In this document: positions 44,290 through 52,627 of the stretch, one piece after another | Layout of the letters: every line of letters begins with the position of its first letter | Numbering within the stretch: position 1 is the stretch's first letter | Assembly: GCF_000422705.1 (NCBI RefSeq) | Contig: NZ_KE383907.1 | Span: 185,327 to 249,326 of the forward strand | Length of the DNA stretch: 64,000 bases | From: Flavobacterium soli DSM 19725 | Lineage (GTDB): Bacteria > Bacteroidota > Bacteroidia > Flavobacteriales > Flavobacteriaceae | Reading direction: 5' to 3' | Notes under the pieces: generated by a model | Databases searched by the model: none | What the model saw: only the letters and a program-made list of their open reading frames with translations | What the model was told of the DNA's origin: nothing | Made by a program: the position numbers and the translations under genes

Positions 44290-44931
44290 TCAGCGACAGA
44301 TAGTGGTCATTTCGAAAAGGAATTCTTCAATTTGTTTTCGAAAGATTTCGTCGGCGGCATTGGCTTTGGCCAATTTTATAAATTTTATGGCATTTTCACA
44401 ATCTTTCATATAAAAGTAGGAAATAGACAAATTAAAAAGCAATAGTGGATCAATACTATTATTTAAATGCTGAGCAATTTGATAGCCTTTCAATAGGATT
44501 TGATTTCCTTGTTCAAATTTTTGTTGTGCAACTAAAAACCTTCCGTAATTTATATAGGTGATTATGCTTAAGGTATCATTTGAAAATATTCTGTTGTAGG
44601 TTAGTTCTGCTTCTTCATAATTGCTAAACTTTTCAGACATTAAAGCTATAGAGTTTAAAATTACTGTATTGTCTTTTTCAATAGCATCTGCCTTTTGGAA
44701 AAATTCTTCTGCAGTATAGAAATCCCTGTTTTCAACATTTTTCAAACCTTCATTGAAAAGCTCAGCGGCTTTTTTATCTTTGATACCCGTATTTCCATAG
44801 TTGATGATTTCGTGTTTTTTGGTGTATACTACTTTTGTTTTTTCATTTTTGCAAGATTGCAAAGCGGTAATGAGAAAAAAAAGAATTCCTAAATATATAA
44901 AGGTAAAGATGTAAAATATTGGTTTTTTCAT
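44290..44931 (-). CDS. TPR-repeat lipoprotein
   Basis: 213 residues. The lipobox ALQSC puts the lipidated Cys near residue 27. Tetratricopeptide-like helices follow at about 50-205 (KAAELFNEGLKNVENRDFYT, AEEFFQKADAIEKDNTVI, NYEEAELTYNRIF, FEQGNQILLKGYQIA). TPR proteins are scaffolds for protein contacts; the partner is unknown. It has its own promoter and lies between dispersed-element copies B and C. Confidence 0.82.
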   Translation of the reverse strand: MKKPIFYIFTFIYLGILFFLITALQSCKNEKTKVVYTKKHEIINYGNTGIKDKKAAELFNEGLKNVENRDFYTAEEFFQKADAIEKDNTVILNSIALMSEKFSNYEEAELTYNRIFSNDTLSIITYINYGRFLVAQQKFEQGNQILLKGYQIAQHLNNSIDPLLLFNLSISYFYMKDCENAIKFIKLAKANAADEIFRKQIEEFLFEMTTICR

Positions 44932-44951
44932 ATATAACGCAATGGTTAAAG

Positions 44952-44980
44952 CAAATGTACAGATTTTTCTATATCCACAA
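44952..44980 (-). promoter_or_regulatory. Promoter of the TPR lipoprotein gene
   Basis: On the - strand TTG (complement of 44978-44980), 18 bp, then TACATTTG (44952-44959), 21 nt before the start codon. Confidence 0.65.
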
Positions 44981-45013
44981 TCTTGTAAAAGTTTCCCAAG
45001 TTAAAATGGAAAC

Positions 45014-45138
45014 TCTAATAGCCCTGGCTGGAGGGAAAATCCTTTTTATTTTTTTTCTTTAAAAAAATAAAAAGATTTGGAAGGAAGACAGGAACATGGA
45101 TTTCAAACACGAACCAACCGTTTCGCTCCACCAAATTC
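45014..45138 (-). repeat. Structured dispersed element, copy C (inverted)
   Basis: The 78-nt core 45018-45095, read on the - strand, matches copy B (42650-42727) at 76 positions. It carries the TTCCTGTCTTCCTTCC block, the AT-rich stem and GGATTTTCCCTCCAGCCAGG, continuing GCTA. The GGAGC block follows further out (complement near 45124-45128). It lies upstream of the TPR lipoprotein and the DUF493 gene. Confidence 0.88.
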
Positions 45139-45175
45139 TTAAACTTCAAAAGAAAATTCTTAAATCAAAAAAATG

Positions 45176-45183
45176 TATATTTG
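45176..45183 (+). promoter_or_regulatory. Candidate -7 element for the DUF493 gene
   Basis: TATATTTG, 20 bp before the ATG at 45204. The -33 element is weak. Confidence 0.4.
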
Positions 45184-45203
45184 CTGTTTATTTTTAATGA
45201 ACG

Positions 45204-45488
45204 ATGGACAAGAAGACTGAAGAATTTTATGAAAGGCTAAAAGTGGAACTCGATAACAGCAACACTTGGCCGGCTGAATACTTATTTAAATTTATTGTAC
45301 CTACTGATGAAGCGAAGATTGAGGCAGTGAAAGAGGCGTTTAATTGTCTTGGAGCGGTTATCAAAACTACACAATCTAAAACGGCGAAATTCACCAGCCT
45401 TTCGGTTGATGTACAGATGAAAAGTGCTCAGGAAATCGTTGACAAATACATTGAAGTTTCTACAATCGAAGGTATAGTTTCCCTATAA
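45204..45488 (+). CDS. DUF493 family protein
   Basis: 94 residues. WPAEYLFKFIVPTDEAKIEAV and the ferredoxin-like alternation of strands and helices match DUF493 (YbeD-like), a small ACT-like domain family. YbeD-like proteins have no settled function. It is followed after 2 bp by the DUF4290 gene, and the pair leads to murA. Confidence 0.9.
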   Translation: MDKKTEEFYERLKVELDNSNTWPAEYLFKFIVPTDEAKIEAVKEAFNCLGAVIKTTQSKTAKFTSLSVDVQMKSAQEIVDKYIEVSTIEGIVSL

Positions 45489-45490
45489 AT

Positions 45491-46207
45491 ATGACTGAAA
45501 AATATATAAAAGAAAATGCAAATGATGTGGTGTTCAACTTGGAATACAATTCTGAAAGGCAACATTTGATCATTCCAGAATATGGAAGACATTTGCAAAA
45601 ATTAATCGACCAGGCAACTGTTATCGAAGATCGCAAACAGCGAAACAAGGCGGCCAAATATATCATCCAAGTGATGGGAAGTTTGAATCCGCATTTGCGT
45701 GATGTGCCCGATTTTCAGCACAAGCTATGGGATCAGATTTTTATCATGTCGGATTTTAAATTGGATGTCGATTCGCCTTATCCGATTCCTTCACGCGAAG
45801 TGTTGCAATTGAAACCTGATGTTTTAAACTATCCTCAAAATTTTCCGAAGTATCGTTTTTATGGCAACAACATCAAATATATGATTGATGTAGCCAACAA
45901 ATGGGAAGAAAGCGAGTTGAAAGAAGCATTGGTGATGGTAATTGCCAACCACATGAAAAAATCCTATTTGAGTTGGAATAAGGATACCGTGAAAGACGAT
46001 GTTATTTTTGAACATTTACTTGAACTTTCAGGTGGAAAAATTAATATGATTGGTAGCACAGAAGAATTGCTAAAAACAAATGACCTGATGCGAACCAACC
46101 AAAGAATGTCGAACAAAATCACGACGGCAGGATCTCAAAAACCAAAGATTATGAAAAAGGGAAAGTCAAATAACCCAATTCATAAAAACCAAAATAGAAA
46201 ACCATAA
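45491..46207 (+). CDS. DUF4290 domain-containing protein
   Basis: 238 residues. LEYNSERQHLIIPEYGRHLQ, RNKAAKYIIQVMGSLNPHLRD and PDFQHKLWDQIFIMSDF are hallmarks of DUF4290, a family found in Bacteroidota. The N-terminal 180 residues are conserved and the basic C-terminal tail (QKPKIMKKGKSNNPIHKNQN) resembles a nucleic-acid or ribosome binding tail. Function unknown. It often lies next to murA, as here. Confidence 0.92.
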   Translation: MTEKYIKENANDVVFNLEYNSERQHLIIPEYGRHLQKLIDQATVIEDRKQRNKAAKYIIQVMGSLNPHLRDVPDFQHKLWDQIFIMSDFKLDVDSPYPIPSREVLQLKPDVLNYPQNFPKYRFYGNNIKYMIDVANKWEESELKEALVMVIANHMKKSYLSWNKDTVKDDVIFEHLLELSGGKINMIGSTEELLKTNDLMRTNQRMSNKITTAGSQKPKIMKKGKSNNPIHKNQNRKP

Positions 46208-46211
46208 AGAA

Positions 46212-46291
46212 GTTGTGAGTTATGAGTTATAAGTTAAGAGTTACATTGGTAACGGCTTATAACTCATAGCTTATAACTCATAACTTATAAC
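46212..46291 (+). repeat. Heptad-built inverted repeat in the murA leader
   Basis: Left arm of five heptads (GTTGTGA, GTTATGA, GTTATAA, GTTAAGA, GTTACAT; 46212-46246) and right arm of five (TTATAAC, TCATAGC, TTATAAC, TCATAAC, TTATAAC; 46257-46291), with a 10-nt loop. The arms are complementary with a few mismatches. The right arm ends 8 nt before the ATG at 46300. It fills the whole gap after the DUF4290 gene. Confidence 0.92.
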
Positions 46292-46299
46292 TAAAAAAG

Positions 46300-47613
46300 A
46301 TGGGAGTTTTTAAAATTGAAGGTGGTGTCCGTTTAAAAGGAGATATCACGCCACAAGGAGCAAAAAATGAAGCCTTACAGATTTTATGTGCGGTATTATT
46401 AACTCCAGAAAAAGTGACAATCAATAACATTCCGGATATTATTGATGTCAACAAACTGATTACTTTGCTAGGTAATCTGGGTGTAAAAATCCAAAAGAAT
46501 GAAAAAGGATCCATCACATTCCAGTCGGATGAGGTGAATGTTGGGTACTTGGAAACAGAAGCTTTCAAGAAAGAAGGTGGCTCGTTGAGGGGTTCGATTA
46601 TGATTGTTGGGCCACTTTTGGCTCGTTTTGGAAAAGGATATATTCCAAAGCCGGGAGGAGACAAGATTGGTAGAAGAAGATTAGATACTCATTTTGAAGG
46701 TTTTATCAACCTTGGTGCCAAATTTAGATACAATAGAGAAGACCATTTTTATGGTGTGGAAACGCCAGAAGAAGGTTTGCAAGGAACGAACATGCTTCTT
46801 GACGAAGCTTCGGTTACGGGAACGGCAAATATTGTGATGGCGGCGGTTTTGGCAAAAGGAACTACCACGATTTACAATGCAGCTTGTGAGCCTTATTTGC
46901 AACAATTATGCAAGATGTTGAACTCGATGGGTGCTAAAATCACCGGAGTTGGTTCTAATTTATTGACCATTGAAGGTGTTGAAAGCCTTGGCGGTTGTAC
47001 TCACAGGATTCTTCCTGATATGATTGAAATTGGTTCATGGATTGGTCTTGCAGCCATGACAAGAAGCGAAATCACAATAAAAAATGTGAGTTGGGACAAT
47101 CTTGGAGTTATTCCAAATACCTTCAGAAAATTAGGAATTACATTAGAAAGAAGAGGCGACGATATTTATATTCCAGAACACAAAGACGGATATGAAATCA
47201 AAACCGATATTGACGGTTCGATTTTGACCGTTGCTGATGCTCCATGGCCTGGATTTACTCCAGATTTGTTGAGTATCGTTTTGGTTGTGGCAACACAGGC
47301 AAAGGGAGATGTTTTGATCCACCAGAAAATGTTTGAAAGCCGTTTGTTCTTCGTGGACAAATTGATCGATATGGGTGCAAAAATCATGTTGTGTGATCCG
47401 CATCGTGCTGTAGTTATGGGGCATAATTTTGAATCGCAACTAAAAGCAACTACGATGTCTTCGCCAGATATTCGTGCGGGAATTTCGTTGTTGATTGCAG
47501 CGCTTTCGGCAAAAGGAACCAGTACCATTCAAAACATTGAGCAAATCGACAGAGGTTATGAAAATATAGACGAACGATTGAGAGCGATTGGAGCTAAAAT
47601 TGTGAGAGAGTAA
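46300..47613 (+). CDS. murA: UDP-N-acetylglucosamine 1-carboxyvinyltransferase
   Basis: 437 residues. It transfers enolpyruvate from PEP to UDP-GlcNAc, the first committed step of peptidoglycan synthesis. The EPSP-synthase fold motifs are intact (GDITPQGAKNEALQILCA, RGSIMIVGPLLARFGKG, IEQIDRGYENIDERLRAIGA). In the PGGDKIGRRRLD loop residue 121 is Asp (codon GAC at 46660-46662), at the place where the E. coli enzyme has Cys115 in PGGCTIG. Asp in this position is known to make MurA insensitive to fosfomycin. Confidence 0.97.
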   Translation: MGVFKIEGGVRLKGDITPQGAKNEALQILCAVLLTPEKVTINNIPDIIDVNKLITLLGNLGVKIQKNEKGSITFQSDEVNVGYLETEAFKKEGGSLRGSIMIVGPLLARFGKGYIPKPGGDKIGRRRLDTHFEGFINLGAKFRYNREDHFYGVETPEEGLQGTNMLLDEASVTGTANIVMAAVLAKGTTTIYNAACEPYLQQLCKMLNSMGAKITGVGSNLLTIEGVESLGGCTHRILPDMIEIGSWIGLAAMTRSEITIKNVSWDNLGVIPNTFRKLGITLERRGDDIYIPEHKDGYEIKTDIDGSILTVADAPWPGFTPDLLSIVLVVATQAKGDVLIHQKMFESRLFFVDKLIDMGAKIMLCDPHRAVVMGHNFESQLKATTMSSPDIRAGISLLIAALSAKGTSTIQNIEQIDRGYENIDERLRAIGAKIVRE

Positions 47614-47635
47614 TCTTATTTTAGATTATAAAATA

Positions 47636-47672
47636 GAAAACCCGAAGACTTTACTAGTTCTTCGGGTTTTTG
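47636..47672. terminator. Terminator between murA and the 47678 gene
   Basis: AAACCCGAAGA pairs with TCTTCGGGTTT around a loop, with A and T flanks, between convergent genes. Confidence 0.88.
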
Positions 47673-47677
47673 TTTGT

Positions 47678-48028
47678 TTACTTAAATTCAGAGTACACAA
47701 TTTTATCGTTTACTTGCAGTTGTGTAATATGCTTGCTTGTTGTTCCAAAAGGTGCTAATGGCGTCCAATTCTTGGCATAATATAAGCTTACTTGCTTGCC
47801 AATAAAAGCATTGGGCGAAACAAGTCCTTTTTCAAATCCACGGTTGATATAATACGTTGTCTTGTCGTTTTCTAATTCAAATAGGATATCTTTTGTTCCG
47901 GCTTCGGTAATGTTTTTTACAACGCCTTCAACTTTTACTGAGTTTTCCAAAGAAGTATCGATTGGTTGAAAGGCAAAGAACAAAAAGACGAGAAAGATAA
48001 AGCTCAACATGTAAATTATTTTTTTCAT
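47678..48028 (-). CDS. Small hypothetical secreted or membrane-anchored protein
   Basis: 116 residues. One N-terminal hydrophobic segment (2-22, IIYMLSFIFLVFLFFAF) is a signal or anchor. The remainder (VEGVVKNITEAGTKDILFEL, YYINRGFEKGL) looks like a small beta domain. Family not recognised. It is 56 bp downstream of the DUF5686 gene, so it may be independent. Confidence 0.65.
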   Translation of the reverse strand: MKKIIYMLSFIFLVFLFFAFQPIDTSLENSVKVEGVVKNITEAGTKDILFELENDKTTYYINRGFEKGLVSPNAFIGKQVSLYYAKNWTPLAPFGTTSKHITQLQVNDKIVYSEFK

Positions 48029-48084
48029 TCCATATCGTTTAAAGGTTGATTGTTAGAACGATATGAAATGAAAAAAAGTATATC

Positions 48085-50565
48085 TTACTCAAACATATTC
48101 AGAAATTTCAATCCAAAAACTACTCCGTCACCTATGTATCCGTTTTGATAGGAACGAACATAATCTACACGAAGCATCTTGAATTTTCCAAAACCTAGTC
48201 GGTCTAAACCAACCGAAAATTCCTGATACGGTTTTCTGTCGGCTGTAGCCAAATTATGAAATCCCAGGATAAGTGTTGAATTTAGTTTGTTCAATAACGG
48301 AATTTTGTTCATGATAAAACCGTTGTCGTTATGCTCGAAATGCGATTCAAAATAAGCATCATTCGTGCTGTTTTGATAATAGGGCATCAAGTTGAAGACA
48401 TTCAGATAACGTTCGTCGGTTCCGATATGGGTTTGGTTTCCGTTAAAATGCTTGTAGTCGATAAACGAAATGTTATCGGCATCAAAAAAGGTTCCACCTT
48501 TCAAATTCATCGAAAGTGTTCCTTTGTTTCCAAAGGTTTTATCATAATAGACTGATCCAGAAACGGCATGATATTCATAGTCTTTGTTGGTTGCAGCAAA
48601 AGCTTTTTCGTAATTGAAAGTCAACGTTGGATATTTATTGTTTCGGATGTTAAACCTTCCATCAGGTCTTGAAATGTATTTTTGTCCGAAATTAATCCTT
48701 CCGAAAATCGAAGCTTTCATTACGTGATGTTGCTCAAATGGAGCATTCAGATAATCATCTGGAGCCAATGGATTATTGGAAGTAAACAAATCGCTGTCTT
48801 TAAACACGACATAATCGGTGTTGTTGAAAAGTGGTTTTCGTTGTTCATATTCTAATTTCCCATTCAAATACAAACCGTTTGCCACGTTTTGGCCATAATT
48901 GATTTGGGCAAATTCCTTGTTGTAAAGTTTCATGTAATTGTCTTTGAAAAACAAGGAACTGATGGAATTTACGAGTTTAGAAATAGGAGGTGAGTTGTTA
49001 AATTGGCTAACGGCACTTCCACCCGAAACCGAAATTGCGGCATAATTTTGATTGTTGAATCGGTGATAATAGCTTCCTGTAACACGAAGTCGGTCTTCGG
49101 CAAAGCCATAATTAAAGGTAGAATTGATGTAGGTATATTTCCCGTTTTCATCGTTCCATTTTCGAAATGAAAAACCTGAATCCAAGTTCCAACCCTGAAC
49201 GGTGTTGTAACTCAAAGAGGATAAGTTAAGAATGCCTGCATAATTGAAGGTCCATTTTTCCATTGACTTTTTATAGGTATAACCCGAAATGATATCGAAA
49301 ATCTTAAACTTATTGCCTTTTGCATCAATGGAATCTAAATATTTTTCTGATTTTCTCAAGGTTTGCAAACTATCTTTTCTGACATAGTCATTACTCTCTT
49401 CCAAGGTCAAGGGAACTGGCCTATTGGTATTCCAAAAAACAGAATCTTTTTTATTGGCATTTTCTTCGAAACTCAAAATTTCATTGCTAAAGGTTTTTTT
49501 TTCAAATTCATTAGGGAATTCATAATTACTGAAAACGTGAGTGAATTTTCCGAAAAATTTCACTCCAAATGCACCAGCTGTAAAATCGAGACTTTGGAGG
49601 TTTTTAGACCAAATATGATTGGTTTTGTTATAGTTGTAGTTTTGTTTAAGGTTCATAACGTCCATAAATTCCTGATGAGCTCGATAGCCTTTAATGTCAA
49701 CATCAATCCCATAAATTGCCCAAGAATCCTCAACAATATAAATGTAGCCTTCAAAAACAGGTTCTCTGTCTCGTTTTGGTGTAAGTTTTATTTTGTTGAT
49801 CATTTGGTTGTTGTCATCCTGAAAAGTTCCTTCCAAGGTATATTTGTAATAACTAAAAGCATTATCTGCAATGGGAGAAATCATATTGGCACCAAATGAA
49901 ACGGTGTTTTTATAGAAGTCAAAATTAGTTCCGCGAGCTGAGTTATAGCTAAAACCGTTATCGTTTCCGCTTATTTTCGAGGCAATTATCTTTTCTTTAA
50001 AATTGTTTGGTTTCTCAATCATGATCTTGGATACTGTTTCCGAAAGATAAATGATGCCACTTCCAGTGGAATCTAAGGCTCCATCCATGTTGCCAATTTC
50101 CTGACCCATAAATTTCTTCGGAACGTTTTTGAGTTTGAACATTCCTCTCGAATAGAAATCGGCTTTGTATCTCGCAGTGTTGTCGGCATTATTTTCTCTT
50201 GCAGCAATCGCTTTTCTGATCACGGCATTGGCAGGGTTTTCTTTAGTATTGATGATTACTTCGGCAAGCGAAATGTTTTCTTCATATAATTTTACATCTA
50301 AAATAAAGGGAAATTTATCAACGGTAATTGTTTTCTTTTGGGTCTTATAACCAAGATATTGAAAAATAAGGGTGTGTTTTCCAGTTGTCTTGATGTTCAA
50401 TTCATACTGACCTAGTTCATTGGATGAGGTTCCGTTATAGGTATTTTCTACATAAATGGAAACAACGGGAAGCGGAAGATTTTTCTCGTCAGTTACTGTT
50501 CCTTTAATTTGTGAAAAACCTACTAAGCTAGAAAATAGTAAAAATAAGGTAGATAATTGTTTCAT
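48085..50565 (-). CDS. DUF5686 protein with carboxypeptidase-regulatory-like domain
   Basis: 826 residues from the ATG at 50565, which gives a signal peptide (LLFSSLVGFSQIKGTV); a longer ORF start at 50622 was rejected. Residues about 20-100 are a CarboxypepD_reg-like domain (GTVTDEKNLPLPVVSIYVE, FQYLGYKTQKKTI). Then come AVIRKAIAARENN and the long DUF5686 outer-membrane beta-barrel, ending with an aromatic VFGLKFLNMFE. It resembles a TonB-dependent-receptor-like outer-membrane protein without a plug. Its ligand is unknown. Confidence 0.92.
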   Translation of the reverse strand: MKQLSTLFLLFSSLVGFSQIKGTVTDEKNLPLPVVSIYVENTYNGTSSNELGQYELNIKTTGKHTLIFQYLGYKTQKKTITVDKFPFILDVKLYEENISLAEVIINTKENPANAVIRKAIAARENNADNTARYKADFYSRGMFKLKNVPKKFMGQEIGNMDGALDSTGSGIIYLSETVSKIMIEKPNNFKEKIIASKISGNDNGFSYNSARGTNFDFYKNTVSFGANMISPIADNAFSYYKYTLEGTFQDDNNQMINKIKLTPKRDREPVFEGYIYIVEDSWAIYGIDVDIKGYRAHQEFMDVMNLKQNYNYNKTNHIWSKNLQSLDFTAGAFGVKFFGKFTHVFSNYEFPNEFEKKTFSNEILSFEENANKKDSVFWNTNRPVPLTLEESNDYVRKDSLQTLRKSEKYLDSIDAKGNKFKIFDIISGYTYKKSMEKWTFNYAGILNLSSLSYNTVQGWNLDSGFSFRKWNDENGKYTYINSTFNYGFAEDRLRVTGSYYHRFNNQNYAAISVSGGSAVSQFNNSPPISKLVNSISSLFFKDNYMKLYNKEFAQINYGQNVANGLYLNGKLEYEQRKPLFNNTDYVVFKDSDLFTSNNPLAPDDYLNAPFEQHHVMKASIFGRINFGQKYISRPDGRFNIRNNKYPTLTFNYEKAFAATNKDYEYHAVSGSVYYDKTFGNKGTLSMNLKGGTFFDADNISFIDYKHFNGNQTHIGTDERYLNVFNLMPYYQNSTNDAYFESHFEHNDNGFIMNKIPLLNKLNSTLILGFHNLATADRKPYQEFSVGLDRLGFGKFKMLRVDYVRSYQNGYIGDGVVFGLKFLNMFE

Positions 50566-50676
50566 GTTAATTGTTTTTGGTAAGACGAATATATCAATAG
50601 AAAGGTTGCATCCACAAATCAATTAACACGATTTTACATATTTTATAATGAATTTAAGGAAATTTATTTGAAATTA

Positions 50677-51090
50677 TTAAAGGAAAGATTGAATTGCAAG
50701 ATCATAGCTTTGCAGTCCGAATCCTAGAATTACTCCTTTTGCATTAGGAGAAATATAGGATTGGTGCCTGAATTCTTCTCTGGAGAAAGTGTTTGAAATG
50801 TGTACCTCAATAACGGGAGTTGTAATTGCTTTGACGGCATCACCAATTCCTATTGAAGTGTGAGTATAGGCAGCTGCATTCAAGATGATTCCGTCGAAAG
50901 AAAAACCAGCTTCCTGAATTTTGCCAATTATTTCACCTTCGATATTGCTTTGAAAATAATGTAGTTTTAGCTGTGGAAATTTCTGTTTTAATGTCTCGAA
51001 ATAATCCTCAAAAGTTTGATTGCCATAAATTTCTGGTTCTCGTTTTCCTAGGAGATTAAGATTTGGTCCATTGATGATGATGATGTTCAT
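50677..51090 (-). CDS. aroQ: Type II 3-dehydroquinate dehydratase
   Basis: 137 residues. IIIINGPNLNLLGKREPEIYG is the N-terminal signature with catalytic Tyr22 and nearby Asn; LNAAAYTHTSIGIGDA and EVHISNTFSREEFRHQS carry the other active-site residues (His and Arg). It performs the third shikimate-pathway step. It is separated from both neighbours by about 100 bp, so it is probably monocistronic. Confidence 0.97.
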   Translation of the reverse strand: MNIIIINGPNLNLLGKREPEIYGNQTFEDYFETLKQKFPQLKLHYFQSNIEGEIIGKIQEAGFSFDGIILNAAAYTHTSIGIGDAVKAITTPVIEVHISNTFSREEFRHQSYISPNAKGVILGFGLQSYDLAIQSFL

Positions 51091-51134
51091 GATTTGTTTT
51101 TCAGTAAAAATAATAAAATTGAAGTTGCTTTAAC

Positions 51135-51168
51135 AAAAAAAGCCGTTTCAAATTTGAAACGGCCTTGA
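51135..51168 (-). terminator. Terminator after the 51189-51719 gene
   Basis: GGCCGTTTCAAA and TTTGAAACGGC form the stem. On the - strand it is followed by a T run. Confidence 0.88.
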
Positions 51169-51188
51169 GAAATATTTTTTTGCTGAGA

Positions 51189-51719
51189 TTAGAATTTCAA
51201 ACCTACAGATAGTTGAATAACTTGATTCGTTATTTTTGCATCTTTAGAAGTGTCGGTCAGCCCCGTAACATATCTTGCTTGAACAAAGATATTACTGGTT
51301 ACATCAAATGCTAAACCTCCCACTACTGCAAAATCGAATGTTTCAGCTTCAAATTGCTCTTCTATGTTGTCATTAACCAAAAATGAGAATTGTGGACCAG
51401 CTTCTAGACTTAATTTGTCTGAAATTAAATAAAATTTAGCCAAAACAGGAACCGAAAGATAATCTAATTTAATATCTTCATCTTCTATTTTGGTACCTTG
51501 AGATGAATATAGTACCTCTGGTTGAACAGAGAAGTTTTCAAAAACATTCACTTCTAATAATGCACCAACGTGAAAACTAGTTAGGTTGTCTCCGCTAATA
51601 TCGTCTCCGTCAAGTTTTGCAAAATTGGCACCAGCCTTAACTCCGAAATCTAAACCTTGAGCATTCATGCTCGTTGAACCAGCAACCACTAAGATTGCCA
51701 TGATAAATAACTTTTTCAT
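51189..51719 (-). CDS. Outer-membrane beta-barrel (porin-family) protein
   Basis: 176 residues with a signal peptide (VVAGSTSMNAQGLDFGVKAG). It has the PorT-like/OMP beta-barrel pattern: GVKAGANFAKLDGDD, SVQPEVLYSSQG, VPVLAKFYL and a final strand ending in LSVGLKF with aromatic C-terminus. Eight strands fit. It is a paralogue of the genes at 51872, 52679 and 58428. Function is structural or unknown. Confidence 0.9.
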   Translation of the reverse strand: MKKLFIMAILVVAGSTSMNAQGLDFGVKAGANFAKLDGDDISGDNLTSFHVGALLEVNVFENFSVQPEVLYSSQGTKIEDEDIKLDYLSVPVLAKFYLISDKLSLEAGPQFSFLVNDNIEEQFEAETFDFAVVGGLAFDVTSNIFVQARYVTGLTDTSKDAKITNQVIQLSVGLKF

Positions 51720-51819
51720 AATTGTGGGGTTTGTTTAAGTTTGATGTAAAATTATCGAAATATCATCTTCTTAAACATTAAAATTATAATAAAAGATATT
51801 AAAATTTGTAGGTGCTTAA

Positions 51820-51850
51820 AAAAAAATGCGGAAGAAAACTTCCGCATTAA
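51820..51850 (-). terminator. Terminator after the 51872-52396 gene
   Basis: ATGCGGAAG and CTTCCGCAT form a 9-bp stem around AAAA. A residues on the + side read as T on the - strand. Confidence 0.88.
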
Positions 51851-51871
51851 ATAATTGTATTGTAAGTTTTT

Positions 51872-52396
51872 TTAGAATTTATATCCTAAACCAACTTGAA
51901 ATCCAGTATTTTTAATGTCAACTCCATCTACATCACTAATGTTTTGTAAACCTAAGTTGTAACGAGCGTCAAAAAACAAACCATTTTCTAAATCATAAGC
52001 AGCACCAAATCCTAAACCAAAGTCCATTGACTTAGTGAATTCATCGAATCCATCGTCTTCAGCAGCAATTTTAAATGCTACAGAAGGTCCTGCTAAAAGG
52101 CTGAAGCTCTCCGCTACATAATATTTTGCCATAATTGGAATTCTTAAGTAGCTAAGACCTAAATCATCCGAAGCACCTTCAGAAGAATACAAAAGTTCAG
52201 GTTGAAGATGAAATTTTTCAGAAACTGCATAATCTACAAAACCTCCCACATAAAAACTTGTTTTAGCGTCTGAGTCTGCATCTCCAGTAAAGTTGGTGTT
52301 GTTTAGACCTGCTTTTACCCCGAAATTAACATCTTGTGCACTTCCTGAATACACAAATCCGATAGTAGCTACTGCTACAAAAAGTAATTTTTTCAT
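51872..52396 (-). CDS. Outer-membrane beta-barrel (porin-family) protein
   Basis: 174 residues from the ATG at 52396; an ATG at 52423 would add nine residues before the signal peptide. Signal peptide MKKLLFVAVATIGFVYSGSAQ. NFGVKAGLNNTNFTGDADSD, HLQPELLYSSEG, YLRIPIMAKYYV, LLAGPSVAF and a terminal VGLGYKF match the preceding paralogue. It has a good promoter at 52421-52450 and lies just left of the DnaA-box cluster. Confidence 0.9.
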   Translation of the reverse strand: MKKLLFVAVATIGFVYSGSAQDVNFGVKAGLNNTNFTGDADSDAKTSFYVGGFVDYAVSEKFHLQPELLYSSEGASDDLGLSYLRIPIMAKYYVAESFSLLAGPSVAFKIAAEDDGFDEFTKSMDFGLGFGAAYDLENGLFFDARYNLGLQNISDVDGVDIKNTGFQVGLGYKF

Positions 52397-52420
52397 AAGT
52401 ATTTGTTTTAAATGTTTTAA

Positions 52421-52450
52421 CAAATATATGAAATGTATTGTGTTGTCAAA
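52421..52450 (-). promoter_or_regulatory. Promoter of the 51872-52396 gene
   Basis: On the - strand TTTG (complement of 52447-52450), 18 bp, then TATATTTG (52421-52428), 24 nt before the ATG. Confidence 0.7.
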
Positions 52451-52541
52451 ATATTTTTTATTTACTTTTTAATAATAAATATTTGAATATTGTATTTTAT
52501 TGGTTCTTTAATTGGTAATATCATTAGTATTTTCGGGCTTA

Positions 52542-52608
52542 TGTGGATAATTATTTTTTTTAGCACATGTTTTAATTGTTGATAAACTGTTGATAACTTT
52601 GTTGATAA
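52542..52608 (+). other. DnaA-box-like cluster, candidate oriC
   Basis: TGTGGATAA (52542-52550), the standard DnaA box on the + strand, is followed by three TGTTGATAA at 52577-52585, 52588-52596 and 52600-52608. The last three are spaced 11 and 12 bp, about one helical turn. An AT-rich tract (52441-52515) lies to the left. Transcription switches from - to + here. Confidence 0.55.
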
Positions 52609-52627
52609 CTGTGGTTTTCTTAATATC

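Noticed and set aside
46210..46291. Possible CRISPR array in the murA leader
   Set aside because: Units are 7 nt, contiguous and without spacers, and no cas gene is in the window.
49363..49899. 178-residue + strand ORF inside the DUF5686 gene
   Set aside because: It is antisense to a well-supported 826-residue gene, has no promoter, and its residues are the expected shadow of barrel coding sequence.
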